Positions 20,567-32,600 of a DNA stretch of 64,000 bases are shown here, one piece after another. Source of the stretch: Abelmoschus esculentus (Eukaryota; Streptophyta; Magnoliopsida; Malvales; Malvaceae); the NCBI GenBank assembly GCA_035048815.1, contig JAUCBN010000006.1:22955001-23019000 (forward strand), written 5' to 3'. The notes under the pieces are model-generated. The model was not told the origin of the DNA. It did not search any database and saw nothing but the letters and a program-made list of their open reading frames with translations. How positions within the stretch are numbered: the stretch's first letter is position 1; every line of letters starts with the position of its first letter. The position numbers and the translations under genes are program-made.

Positions 20567-21189
20567 TGGCCTTTTAAGTTCTATTAGTAACAAAAATTAT
20601 AGAAAGTGAAAATAATGTTGTTGGGAGGTAAAAGATATCTAAGAGCGGTTTGTAACTTTTCTTTAGTGCCAAATTCCACTCAATCCTAGGTACAATTTTG
20701 TTAAGAACCTTAGCTTTCTGCATAGAAAATTTTCTGTCCTTTTATGGAGTTCTATTCTGAATTTAACTCTAAGTTATTAATTCATCACAAAATCAGTTTT
20801 GATCGTGTTGAACACCTCCTTAGCGATGACACCTCCTTAGCGATGACAATGGATGACGCGGATTTGGATATTCAGACATTCGAATTTGGGTACTATAAAA
20901 GAAATGCAGCTATCCAATTTTCCGGGAAAAAACAAGAATCAATGCAAAAAAGAGAGGGAGGAGATTATATCCATGCATATTAATAACAGCAGTAACCTAT
21001 GCAAATCCCAGGTCAGAAAATTTATAGCAGTATCATTGTTATGTTTAATGTTTTATCACCTCTTGTACTGCACATGTTTTTCAATATCCAAGTCCAAACT
21101 GCATGTGAAAATGGCATCCAATTGAAGTACACTTACAGATATTACCTGATACAGAAAAGGATAGTTTCTTTACCGAAAATGGCTTCAAG
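20567..21189. other. Spacer between WVD2-like gene and ARR pseudogene
   Basis: 3' flank of the WVD2-like gene. Contains a perfect 17-bp tandem duplication at 20814-20847 (unit acctccttagcgatgac). A short open stretch over this repeat has no recognisable homology, so no gene is called. Confidence 0.5.
20814..20847. repeat. Perfect 17-bp tandem duplication
   Basis: Two exact copies of acctccttagcgatgac, head to tail. Probably a recent slippage or repair product. Confidence 0.9.
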
Positions 21190-23460
21190 CTAAACAAACA
21201 ACCCTTGATCAATTGCATAGTATTCTGTAGGATCAAAGAGATGCTCGTAGTCAACAAGATTGCTTATATACTCATCAAACAAAGGCTTAACTTCAGTTCT
21301 GCTTCCGTTAAGCTCTTTTTCAATCATGGATGGTTCAAGCAGTGGCAGTTGGTTGAAGCCATTTTCTGGTTGCACGGGTTCATACTCTTGTTTGGACCGA
21401 ATCTCGGGAATTTTGGTCCACGAGTACCGTGCTGGGGTGGTCGAACCGAATGATGCAAAGCGTACACCTGAATCAGCTGATCCACGGGAATGATCGAAGA
21501 TCATCTGTGAACTCTTGGTTTATGAGAATCAGGAATATCTTTAGACAAAGCTCCGTTTGTCTCTGCCATAGGAACTGAAGTAATTCCATTTCGATCACCT
21601 TGACCTTTGAGATCGACACTCTGAGCAACCGAATTATGCACGGAAAAACTATAGGTACAGGCATTCAGCACATCATCTTCAATAGTGTTCATCGGTTTAT
21701 GCAGACCGAAACTGGCAGTCGAATCATTTGATGGAGGATCCGAATGTTTCATTCGGATAAATGATTTCTCGATATCAGTTTCCTTCTGCAACCTGCTCAA
21801 ATAGAGTCGATACTTCTGCACAAGAGAGTTTTCTTTCAGCTATTTTACAACATTTTCTGCAATTCTTTCCCCAGAAATATGAGGGAAATCTGAGTGGGAG
21901 GTATTTACCTGCAAGTGGTTGGCAACGTTTCTCTTGTTAACCATGGTATGTTCATCAAGTCGAGTATTTTCTTAGGACCAACTTCTGTCAAACAGACAAT
22001 AAACAACATCATGAACATGATGTGTTCGAATACAATTAAAAACCATAGCCATATCACTGAAGGAGATATCTTTAGAACCAAAAGGTTGAAATATACTTAC
22101 TATCGAATCTGGATTTGACAAATTTTTGGTGAACATCTCTGTCCAAATAACTCTTGCTTACTTGGTGGAAGAAGGATCACTAAGGTCTGGATCTTCATGC
22201 TTGTTATCAGCATCTTTTCTTTTCCTTCCCGAGGTTGTATTGTCTCAACCGAGGAAGTGCTCATCATCGAACAGATCGGAACCACTTCTAGTCATCTGAA
22301 TACTTTCAACACCTTCAGGACTTCTAATGTCTCTCACCTCATGTATCTTCTTTCTGAGCACATGCTGCCATATATTGCGTTGCTCTTTCATTCTTATAGG
22401 CTTAAGAAGGTAATCACAAGCACCATGCTGGACACCTTTCATCACTTTGCTTGTCTCCCGTCAACAAACATCACTGTAATGTTTTTACATAAATGGGGCT
22501 TGTCAGAAGTCGATTCCATTGAATTCAAGAAGGAAACAGGACCGAATAATGACCTTTAAAACAAAGGCTCGTGTGTTACAGTAGAGAACTGACTAATGAC
22601 AGGTAAGTCCATTTCCAATCCAACATGTTCGAGAAGCTTAAAGCCGTCCATGTCAGGCATGTTAACATCGCTGAGTACAATGCCGTAACCGTCCTTCCTT
22701 TCGTGAAGCAAGCTCAGAGCGTCTAGTGCAAGGCCAAATGTAGTCACTGGAACATGGGGAAGTACCATAAAACAATGTCAGGATGGTATGGAAATATGTC
22801 AAAAATACATTCCTAGTTCTCACCAGAAGTCATAGGATCATGTCATAAATTACAGAGTACAAGGTCTAAGAAGTTCCTTGAACTTCATGATCAATCTACC
22901 TAGCCATGATCCCTGCCATTCATGTATGTTCCTAGTTTACTCCTTGCCGGATTAATCGGTCTGGAACAACACTATCTGATTGATATTTGCCGAATAAATT
23001 GTGCTCTTAGATGCAATATCACCCATCTGTACTAACATTTTACACTAATTTGTGTTCTGAGCAATTAAAACCAACCAATTAAAGCATCTGTTTTTCAATT
23101 TTACTTGATAATAATCATATGATTACACCTTTCTCAATAAACAAAGAAAACAGAAAAAGTGTAAAACCGAACACTTTATTATATAGAAAAAGAAAGGAAA
23201 ACTCAATGAACAGTGCAGTAAAATGAAAACAAAGGAATCTACTTCCCCATGTAGTAGTAAACACTAAACAGTACCAAAGTAAAGTTGGTTACAAGGTAAA
23301 AGTTTCAGGAAAACGATAAGTAACCTTCATAAGAACACTTCTTGAGCATCTTCTCGAGGATTTTCAACCAGATAGGATCGTCATCGACGACGAGAACTCG
23401 GAGATCGACAGGAAAAACATAGTTTCGAGTAGAAGAGAAGACACCTTCAAGGAACACCAT
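21190..23460 (-). pseudogene. Type-B response regulator (ARR11-like) pseudogene
   Basis: Exon 1 (23325-23460) encodes VLRVLVVDDDPIWLKILEKM-like receiver sequence with the acidic Asp pair; exon 2 (22594-22746) carries the phospho-acceptor block VLSDVNMPDMDGFKLLEHVG; exon 3 (from 22473) has GVQHGACDYLLKPIRMKEQR with the conserved Lys. The GARP/Myb DNA-binding domain follows in pieces (ARVIW at about 22150, GPKKILDLMNIPWLTRE at about 21950, KYRLYLSRLQKE at 21820). Type-B ARRs are cytokinin-activated transcription factors. Breaks seen: one base missing at 22457-22459 (GACGGGAGA for GACGGGGAGA), stop TGA at 22245-22247, stop TAA at 22158-22160 before ARVIW, frame loss across HQKFVK, one base missing at 21928-21930 (AGAGAAACG for AGAGAAAACG), and a frame change near 21500. 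The C-terminal tail to 21190 is still recognisable. No full-length protein can be made. Confidence 0.85.
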
Positions 23461-23907
23461 GTTTGTTTGTTGGTTTTGTTGTAAGGATTCGAGGGTTGAA
23501 AAAAGGTAGGAGCCAGGGTGGTTTGAAAGTGAAAATGGAAGGGAGTGTAAGAGGAAGAGAACCGGAAAGTTAAAGGCTCTTAAAAGGGAGAGATAAGGAA
23601 TGACAGTGGGATTTAATGAAGAATAAATACTACAAGAGAATGAAGTGCGGGGTTTTAAGCCAGAGGTAACAAGATTTCCGGTAACAAGATTTTGCGATTA
23701 ATTTTAAGTTTAATCAGTTAATAAATTTTTAAATTTTAATTATTAATTAATTTAGTTTGAATTTGTTTAATTAATTATAATTATTCTATATTTATATATT
23801 ATATTTACTTTTATAATTAAATTTTTAAAAGTTATAAAATTATTATTAAATTTAAGGAAAATTTAGTGACCTTTACCTCAAAATTAAATCTACAAAAGCA
23901 TACCATT
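23461..23907. other. Upstream flank of the ARR pseudogene
   Basis: Likely old promoter and leader of the ARR copy (purine-rich on the plus strand, 23480-23640), then AT-rich DNA up to the tRNA-Arg gene. Nothing else recognised. Confidence 0.5.
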
Positions 23908-23980
23908 CACACCCAGTGGGACTCGAACCCACAATCGCTTGATTAGAAGTCAAGCGCCTTATCCATTAGGCCATGGGTGC
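23908..23980 (-). tRNA. tRNA-Arg (anticodon UCU)
   Basis: A 73-nt cloverleaf on the minus strand: acceptor GCACCCA against TGGGTGT (one terminal G-U), anticodon stem CTTGA/TCAAG around CTTCTAA, T arm GTGGG-TTCGAGT-CCCAC, discriminator G. Box A and box B intact. Looks functional. Confidence 0.93.
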
Positions 23981-24395
23981 TTGTTGCTTGCAGCAGCTCA
24001 AATCACCTTAAATTTCGTTTAATATTTCTATGTGATTAAGTGGTGATGACTGTAGCATGCTTGCAGGTTGCCCGCTTATCAAGGATTCATCATAGCATGC
24101 TTGTGGGAGTTCCAGGAAAACTGTACTGATAGTGGCTAGTTTTCTTGAAATTGAGATCCCTGATTTCTCATATGACAGCCTTGTCCCATCGGCTAGATAA
24201 TTTTGAAGCTCAGCCAACTGATATCCTATGGGGTATGATATTGGATATGAAGTAAGTATATTCGAAATGTAAACAAATGCAACACAGGCTTACTGCTTTT
24301 AAGATATATGCAAAGCTAGATGGGAATAGAACCCAAGATTTAGTCTACGTATGGGGTTCAATCTTAACACTTGTGGTCTTTTCTTGGCTCTTAAG
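23981..24395. other. Unassigned stretch downstream of GDSL remnant
   Basis: Contains a modest open stretch on each strand (minus 24008-24217; plus about 24100-24195 reading VLIVASFLEIEIPDFSYDSL). I do not recognise either as a protein family, and neither has supporting splice or start structure. Confidence 0.3.
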
Positions 24396-24738
24396 TTACT
24401 GAACGTGGTTAGCCAGGTTTCCGCACACGATGGTGCCGGCCATACTACAAAGGTTGTGAAAGTTAAAGTTGATAAGTCCACCCCCGATGCCGCAACATGC
24501 TCGGGATCCATCGAAAACCCCGAACCTGGCAGGTTTTCCCATGATTGTTTTGTATGAATTGTAGTAATCAGCATATGAAATTGTAATCTCAGCACCATGC
24601 TTTATCCTAAAGTCTTCCAATGTCTTCTTGAGAAGCTCGTTATGAGCCATTACTGCTCTGTTGATAACTAATGAGCAACCCAATTCGTCTTTCTTGGATT
24701 GAGGTGTCAATAGATTGGCTAAAGGGAAACATCCAACC
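24396..24738 (-). pseudogene. GDSL esterase/lipase C-terminal remnant
   Basis: Starts at a preserved acceptor (attatag| at about 24739) and reads GCFPLANLLTPQSKKDELGC, then NRAVMAHNELLKKTLEDFRI, SYADYYNSYKTIMGKPARFG, ACCGIGGG and CSMAGTIVCGN: the third-quarter block of plant GDSL (SGNH) lipases of the acetylajmalan-esterase type. A stop falls where the family continues with the catalytic WDGxHxT (Asp/His) motif, and the upstream exons with the GDS serine block are absent because the GH17 gene lies only about 125 bp upstream. No active enzyme is possible. Confidence 0.85.
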
Positions 24739-24863
24739 CTATAATAGGAACGAATATGTATTATTTAGATCTTACACACGTGATAGTGTCAAAAAATAAA
24801 TACGATAAATAACAAAAACACGTGTTTAACATGATAAGAGGCGTTCGAACACCATGTCCTCGA

Positions 24864-26118
24864 CTATTGAGCTAGAAGAAGAATGAAAAACCACATATTA
24901 ATCCATATCAACGCCCATCCCAACTCAATATGGGATGTACATGCACTACTACTAACTTTTTGTGTATTACTGTCAAAAATAAGATTGTACTTGAGCTGCT
25001 TATCAGGAGAGAAAAGGCCAAAATGGCGTTCAGTTTCAGCTGGACCCTTCTGGTTTTCGTCGAACATTGCAAAAAGATAAGTTTCTATAGCTTGTCCAGG
25101 TCTCTTGGGAGTTCCATTCATGACATGATTGATCATATTCTTGTAATAAGTTTCAGCATTCTTCACGGTGGCTGACGCTTCCCCGAAAGATGGCCAACCA
25201 GTTTCCGACACAACGATCCCCACATTAGCACCCCCAGAAGTTTCCAAAGCAGAATAAAAGGCATCCAATATTGCATCAAACAGGTTTTGATAGGACAATG
25301 CACCATCTTGAACCACAGGTCCCGGAGAAGTAAACAAGGCATAGTCAAGGCTTATGTCTTGGGGATTACTAATGTAGGCAAAGTAAGGGTACAGATTGAC
25401 AAGAAGTGGTGCTCCGGTGGTCGATAAGAACTCGATAATCGGTGTCATGTAAGGACCTGAAGTTGCACCAAATGAGCCGCTTGAGGGAGGGTATGACTGT
25501 CCCAACAAACTTGCTTCAACTGCTGTGGAAACCTTAATTCGATCACCTAATTGTTTTGATACCAGAGCATCGTAAATGTTCTTCATTGCAGGGAGAACAT
25601 ATTGAGCTTCGGGATCGGTCGATTTTATTTCATTTCCGACCGCAATGTAACGAAACTCAACTGCCGGTGTGAAGGCTATTATGTTATTCTGGACCCAAAC
25701 GTTTGCAGTTGCTGGAGTAGCAAGGGATTGAATGTCTCCATTAGGAACACCAATGATTAGTCCTATGTTTGTTCCTCTAAGAGCCTGCAGAGTTGCTTGA
25801 TCTGGATCATAGAGTCTCATCTTCCCGATGCGATTCGATGTATAAAGACCGACGACATCTTGAGCAGGGGGCAGATTATCGGCAACTCTTCCGTCACACA
25901 CGCCGATCGGTTTTATCGCGCCTAAATCACATACAAAAACAAAAACATACTTCTTTGAGATATCTGCATCAATTTGTCACTTCAACAACTGTAAAAACAT
26001 GGAATGGAACGATGAAAACGAGAGAAATCAAACCTGTTTTCGCAAGGCTGGCTACAAAAATTCCAAAGACTAGATATACTGCAGCCATTAAAGCTTTGCT
26101 AACCCTTGTGAAGTTCAT
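24864..26118 (-). CDS. Glucan endo-1,3-beta-glucosidase (GH17)
   Basis: Two exons, 26034-26118 and 24864-25921, joining in phase 1 to 380 residues. The first exon encodes a signal peptide (ALMAAVYLVFGIFVASLAKT); the mature enzyme starts near IGVCDGRVADNLP. GH17 catalytic glutamates are in IAVGNEI (acid/base) and VVSETGWPS (nucleophile), and YLFAMFDENQKGP is the usual C-terminal block. These secreted enzymes cut 1,3-beta-glucan (callose, fungal walls). There is no X8/CBM43 domain; the C-terminus ends with a hydrophobic run (LIWINMWFFILLL) after SSSACTS, compatible with a GPI signal. A TATA box lies so close to the first ATG that translation may start at the next in-frame Met (26088). Confidence 0.93.
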
Positions 26119-26130
26119 GAAGATCGAGAA

Positions 26131-26145
26131 TTTATATATATATAG
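26131..26145 (-). promoter_or_regulatory. TATA box just upstream of the GH17 start
   Basis: TATATATATATAAA-type run on the minus strand ending only about 13 bp before the ATG at 26118. With the usual 25-35 bp TATA-to-start spacing, transcription would begin at or inside the first codons, favouring the Met at 26088 that still leaves a good signal peptide (MAAVYLVFGIFVASLA). Confidence 0.5.
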
Positions 26146-27640
26146 ACAGACACAGAACTTTTATGTTAGAAAAATAAATAATTTTTATTTAAAATAATTA
26201 TAAAAGCTATTAATATTAAGATACGATTCTGGAGCGATGGAAACTGAATATTCAGCAGATTTGTTTTGTCACGCCGACTATTGAAATTCAATTCACGTAA
26301 TAAATTCAGTGTCTGCAAATCAAAGGAGTTACTAAAGGCTGAGTTTAATGATCTATATAAATAAATAAAATTTCAGGGATTAAATTAGAAATATTACCAA
26401 ATTTGGAACTAAAAACTACTTATATATATACACAAGTTTGAAAAAAAGAAAAGGAAATATTCTGTTCATAAAGTTTTTCTTATTTATCTTTCTAATTTTA
26501 AGTTTAATCTTTTATTATTTATTCTCTTAATTATGACAAGTTTATTTAATATTTGTATGATAATTATTTTTTTCTTATGTTAATATTATGTAATCAAATC
26601 TTACAGTTTGACCATATTATATTCTTAAACAGTTTTCAAATTACCATGGAAGTAAACTGCTTCCTAAATTAGATTATACATTAGTACGTTGCACGTGGGT
26701 TTAAAAAATTAAGATCCAGTCTTAATTTTAAATATGACCGAAATTTAAATTTTAGATTTAATCTCGATTTCACTAAAATTAATATCAAATAAAAATTTAC
26801 GAATTTTATCGAATCTGAAACCGAATAATCGGTTTTTTTTTTCTACTCCTACTCTGCGAAGGCATTTTTGAGAACCTCAGAGAATGCATGGTTCACGGTT
26901 CATGCTTTCAAAGGTATTGAGAATTAAATCAGTGAATCTCTTGAATTTAAATTATACGAGATGAGATAATATAAATATTTTTAATTATTAAATTAATCGA
27001 TAAATCTCTTAAATTTAAATTTTAAAGTTTTTAATTTTAATAATTTATTTTTTTATGTTAAAGTTAATTTTAAAATAATAATATTTACAAATATTTTATT
27101 TATTTAGAAGTCAACACTCCAAACACTATGGCTGCTAATTGCCTTCGACCGCTTTAAAGCCCACCATTTTATACCCATATTATACCGAGTAAAATATGAG
27201 GTAATATTAATGGGATAAATTATAAATTTTATTAGTTAAGTTTTAATTATTAAAGTTAAAAAATAACTTAATCATTATTTTTTATTTTAATTATTTCATC
27301 ATTAAATAATTAATAGCTTTATTATATAATATACACATCAAAATAATGTTATTTTGAAAAATGTCAAATTTCCCTTCCAAATTTTAGTGACCAAAATTAA
27401 AATAAAGAATAAAATTGAGTGATTATTTGTGTGATTTATCCTTATTATGTTCAAAACAGAGTTAAAGATCCCGTGTCTAAGACGAGTTTTGATCCGTGTG
27501 GAAAAATTGAGACAAATCTTTCGCTTTTCGATTTCCCCGCTTTTAAACCCCAAATCCTTTGCTATAAATTCAACCACTTGGAATAATCCATCTTCATCTT
27601 CATTTTTATCCTTAAAAAACCATCTTTTTCATCTTCAATC
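26146..27640. other. AT-rich spacer and NOI leader
   Basis: No coding similarity. AT-rich to about 27440, then the pyrimidine-rich leader of the NOI gene. Confidence 0.5.
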
Positions 27641-28059
27641 ATGGCATCCGTATGATTCTCTTCCCCCCAAATCTCTTGTTTTTTCTTTCTGGGTTTTCTG
27701 TTCCATGTTGCTTTCTTCAATCTCATCACCTAGTTTTGTTTATTTACTGTTTGCAGCCTCTTCCAAAATTCGGTGAATGGGATGTAAACTATCCGGCTTC
27801 AGCTGAAGGTTTTACTGCCATTTTTAACATAGCTAGAGATGAGAAGAGAACTGGTGGGAATGTTACAGTTGTTGCCACTGAAAGTCTGAAATCGCAGAAC
27901 AAGGAGAAAAGAAAACATAAACACTTCATTAAGGTTAGCTTAAGGCTTAAGCCACATGAATTCAAAGTTTTGTTTGGGATTATACAGTCGAATTTTCCTT
28001 CATTACTAACTTGTTTTGGTTCAATCCCAATGCAGAGAAAATGGTTTTGCTTGGCTTGA
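27641..28059 (+). CDS. NOI/RIN4-like small protein
   Basis: Three coding exons, 27641-27649 (only ATG GCA TCC), 27757-27933 and 28036-28059, giving 69 residues. The NOI domain is complete: PLPKFGEWDVNYPASAEGFT then FNIARDEKRTGG. In RIN4 this motif is the target cleaved by bacterial AvrRpt2 at (V/L)PxFGxW; here PKFGEW is present. The protein ends KHFIKRKWFCLA, with a single cysteine as possible membrane lipidation site where many family members have CC. NOI proteins are small plasma-membrane-linked immune/exocyst-associated proteins. The very short first coding exon is usual for this family. Confidence 0.9.
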
Positions 28060-29661
28060 AAAATAATACAACTTGCTTGGAGAAAGCCCCTTGGTTGAAT
28101 TGATATTACTTTATAGTTGATGTGATTCTGCCATTGCTTGTTGGCAGTTTTTTTAGTGCTAATAGTGTTTCCATGTTTTTCATGGAATTTTTCTATGCAC
28201 TTTCCTTTGTTTTCTGTATTTTATTACAGTAGAATACATGTATTTTACTTGTGTAAGAAGGTGGATGTAGCCTGTAGCTGCAATTTTGGAATGTCATTTA
28301 TTTATGATTATTCAATGTTGGCTAATTCGGATTATGATGAGTAAAGTTGAACAAAATAAATATTGATGTTGAAGTTCAACAATAATCATAGCAAAAAGCC
28401 ATCTAAAAAAGAAAATCTGGGTAGTCCTTACTTTGATCTGGTTAGTGATTACCATTGTATTTAAAGGAAAAACGATGGCGAGCTGTTCCGCCGTTCATGG
28501 TGGCTGCCCCTCCGACTATGTAGCTGCTTCCATACCCATCTTCTTTATTGAAAACCCATTTTTTATATCTCATAAAAAAATCATTTTGTAGGTTAAAGTT
28601 CGTTTCTTTTTGGTCTTTAGCTGTACACTTTTGTTGGTGATCATCTGTTCGATGTTATGCCCCAATGAGATTAATTTCCCTTTGAATTTCCTTTTTCTGT
28701 AGACTTATTGTTTGGTCAAGTTTGTGCTTTCAATTACTTCAGGGGCGGCTTCCACCTTGGACGAGTTGTTTCTGCTCGTAGGTGAGGTGATTTTTGTACA
28801 ACCGCCGTCGCCTTCTGTTGCTCATTGCGGAACAGGGCATAGAGTACTTTTTTTTTTTAACGTATTAATATGAGTATTTTTTATTTAATTTTAAATTTTT
28901 TAATGAAATTTATAATAATATTTTTTATAAAAAAATTAACGAGAAATAATGATTCGGTATTATTAATATAATATATATAGATAATGCAAGCAATTAAAAT
29001 GTAATTTTTTAAAATAAATGATCAAAATTAGACGACTCTAAACAACAGTGGCTAAATCTGTAGTTTACCCTTAAGCTTATTAAAGTATCTAGCAACCTAA
29101 CCACTTTCGTGTCATTGCCAATTTGCCACGTGTAAAAGGAGGGGAAACGTACTTGCAGAGCTGCATTTCATTTTCGTCTCCGACCATATTTTTAAAATGA
29201 TTAAATTTGGTAAAGTTTTATTTTAAATAAAAAAAGAAAATTACTTATTTAATATCTTATTTTAATTTTTGTTTTTTACAAAATAATCTTTAATATTTGT
29301 TTTATATAAAAAATTCATGATATATTAATTAAAATAAAAAAGTTATATGACAAACTGTATTAATATTTTTTTTCTTATATAACATGATTTTTATGATTTT
29401 AATTCACGTGATACGATAAAAATATTAATTTAAAAATAAAATATAATTTAAATATTTAAATTTAATTAAAATATCAAAAGAATAATATAAAAGTGAGGTG
29501 ACTGGTGAGTTACTTAAATAGTTAATTTTCTATATTTGTTATTTTCTGATTGAATCTTCTCTTTCCTCTGTGAAAAATAAAAATCCATTTCGCTCCCGTA
29601 TCTGCGCCTCGACAAAAAACCTCTGCAACTCTAATTCTAGGGTTTTCTGAAAGTTCCTTTA
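28060..29661. other. Spacer between NOI and ALB4 genes
   Basis: NOI 3' flank to about 28350. Around 28470-28560 and 28740-28840 base composition is more balanced (ggcgagctgttccgccg, ccgccgtcgccttctg), but no reading frame matches a family I know. The rest is AT-rich. Confidence 0.4.
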
Positions 29662-32600
29662 ATGGCCTCGTCTCTCTCGTTCGGACCGAGTATGCTCCTC
29701 TCTCCTTTCGTTGACCGAACCGGACCACCTAATCTTCTTTTAAATCGAACTCGATTTTCCAATCACCGATCGTTTCTTCGTGGTTCTTTAACCGTGGCCA
29801 AGTTCGGGTTCAAACCGGGATTCTTACCCGACCCGGATGCTTCCGAGGGTGCCATCAGAGAGCTGTTTACTAGAGCCGAAAGTTTTCTCTATACGATTGC
29901 TGACTCCGCCGTTTCGTCTTCGGACACTATTAGTACCAACGCCGCCGCCACTACTACTAAACAAAACAATGATTGGCTTTCGGGAATAGCCGATTCCATG
30001 GAAGCTATTTTGAAGGTAATTATGATTTCATTTTCTTGTCTTTTTTTTTTTTTGAGAAAGAATTAACATTGTTTGGGTTCAATTCATCCAGGTTTTAAAA
30101 GATGGATTATCGACTTTGCACGTACCATACGCTTATGGTTTTGCTATTATACTTCTGACTGTTCTTGTTAAGGCTGCTACCTTTCCCTTGACTAGGAAAC
30201 AGGTTCGTTGTTTAAGATAAAACCAAATAGAGCAATGGAATTCTATTTAGGAACAGAGAAGTTAATTCTCAATCAGCATACCTTCATTATTATTTTAAAA
30301 AAATGAAAAATATATTCCATGAGAAAAAGAGGTTTGGGTTTTGCCTATTTGTTCTTATTTTCTTTTTTTGAGCGCAGGTAGAATCTACAATGGCCATGCG
30401 TTCCTTACAACCTCAAATAAAGGCTATTCAGCAGCGATATGCTGGAGATCAGGTAAAGTTTTGCATTTTGTTTAAAGCAGAAACTAACTCATAATTCAAG
30501 TTAATTATGATAAATAATTGATGCTCTTGCTTTAGGGGAAAATAAGAAATAAACATAAGAGGGTATTAATTGAATGCTTACATATTTGGATTGTTTGCTG
30601 TTTAATTTTGGTAAGCTGAAATTGTTTTAATCTTTGAGCTACTTTTCTTTTGTATTTGTAGGAGAGAATTCAACTCGAAACTGCTAGATTATATAAACTA
30701 GCTGGGATAAACCCATTAGCAGGTACTCATGATACATCCTATTCTCTTCATATTGCTATATTAAATTTTGCATAATCTATTTTACTGTGTTAATTTCCTA
30801 AAGATTTTGAATTCCCCATACTTTATTTTATTTACTATTTTCATCCGTTTTGTCAGTTGAATTTTATCGTATTTCCTTATTATTTACTATTTTCATCCGT
30901 TTTGTCAGTTGAATTTTTATCGTATTTCCTTGTGCTCTATCTTAGTTGTCGAATTTTATTAACTTTAAGCATCGGTAAATGTAATGCCACCATCTTCTAT
31001 TTTGATTTTCTTTTGGTCGTTGGTGATTGGCAAGTCAAAAGTTGTTCTGCTTAATCCAAAACAGAAAGAGTGGCAGATTTGTCTTTGCATCTGTTTGCTT
31101 CATAAATCTTGGTCTTCTTCTAGCGGTAAAATACCCTTTGTACTTCTTACTTGGGGGTGACACTGATTATGTTTGCTTTTCATTGTTCTCTCTCCCCAGG
31201 ATGCCTTCCTACTCTTGCCACAATTCCAGTATGGATTGGACTTTATCGAGCCCTGTCAAATGTGGCAAATGAGGTAGCGTGGCATTTTTGTTATGTTTTC
31301 TAATTTTAACATTTGCCTTCAACAATCTCTTTACGTCTAATCATATGTTGCATCTAGGGACTCCTCACGGAAGGCTTCTTTTGGATACCCTCACTAGCTG
31401 GTCCAACTACAATCACCGATCGACAGAATGGCAGTGCTATATCTTGGCTTTTCTCATTTGTAGTAAGTTTTATATATTATTGCAATTTTCCCCTTTTAAA
31501 TTTTTGGTTTGTGTCTCTTGCCTAGTTGAGAATTTTTTATTATTTGCAAAGCTGGTGTTTATTCTTATCCTTGGTGGTATGCTCCGTTTTTTTAGGATGG
31601 ACATCCTCCCCTTGGATGGTCAGATACATTTGCATATCTTGTGTTGCCTGCTTTGCTGGTTGTCTCGCAGTACGTCTCTGTCCAAATCATGCAATCTGCT
31701 CAGGTCAGTTATTCCGTGGTTAACTAGCGTGGTTCTATGTCACTTCTTGTCAATCATTGAGCTTACTACTAAAATACTCCAATTCAATGCCATCATTTTT
31801 ATTAGTAAAAATATGTAGATATTGTGAAATAGTTTTTTTTAATGTCCCTTCACTTTGTTTCTGTATGGCATACCTCAAAAGGATGTAGGCTCCTGTGTGA
31901 CAAACATGATAATGTGCTGAGTTACAATATTTTCCTAGTTCTGCATATTTGTTACTGACTTGGATCTCAAGGAATTATCTCATTTGTGTACAGTACAGTA
32001 TGCGCCTAATTTTAAGAAGAAATGTTAAATCTTAGTAATTTTTTTAAAATCTAAATCTTAGTAAATTTATCTCTGCCACAACAATGTATATCCACTTTAA
32101 CTTTATGACCTTTTATAAATCAAGTGGATAAATTTTCACCTTTCTTTTTCTTTTTCATCTGGGTGGTTCTGATTTTTTTCTAATATGATGTAGCTGGAAT
32201 GGAATTATTGTCTGATCATGTTGGGAGAAGTTGATAATTATTGTTTTTATATAAATATTGTTATTTGTTGCTTATCTAACGTTTAGGAAGCTAGAATTAA
32301 TTTACTATTGTCTAACTTTTTCTTTTGTTCCCAACTATTCGTAGAGCAATGATCCTGACATGAAGAGCTCTCAAGCTGTGACGAAGTTCCTCCCTCTAAT
32401 GATTGGCTATTTTGCTCTTTCAGTTCCTTCTGGTCTAAGTCTATATTGGTAAACAGATTCAAAGCCATCTCTATAAAATATTATAAGATATCCCCACATT
32501 ATGTTGCACTACTTTTTATATCTTTCCTCCACTTAATTATGTATTTGCAGGTTAACAAACAACATATTAAGCACGGCCCAACAAGTATGGCTTCAAAAGC

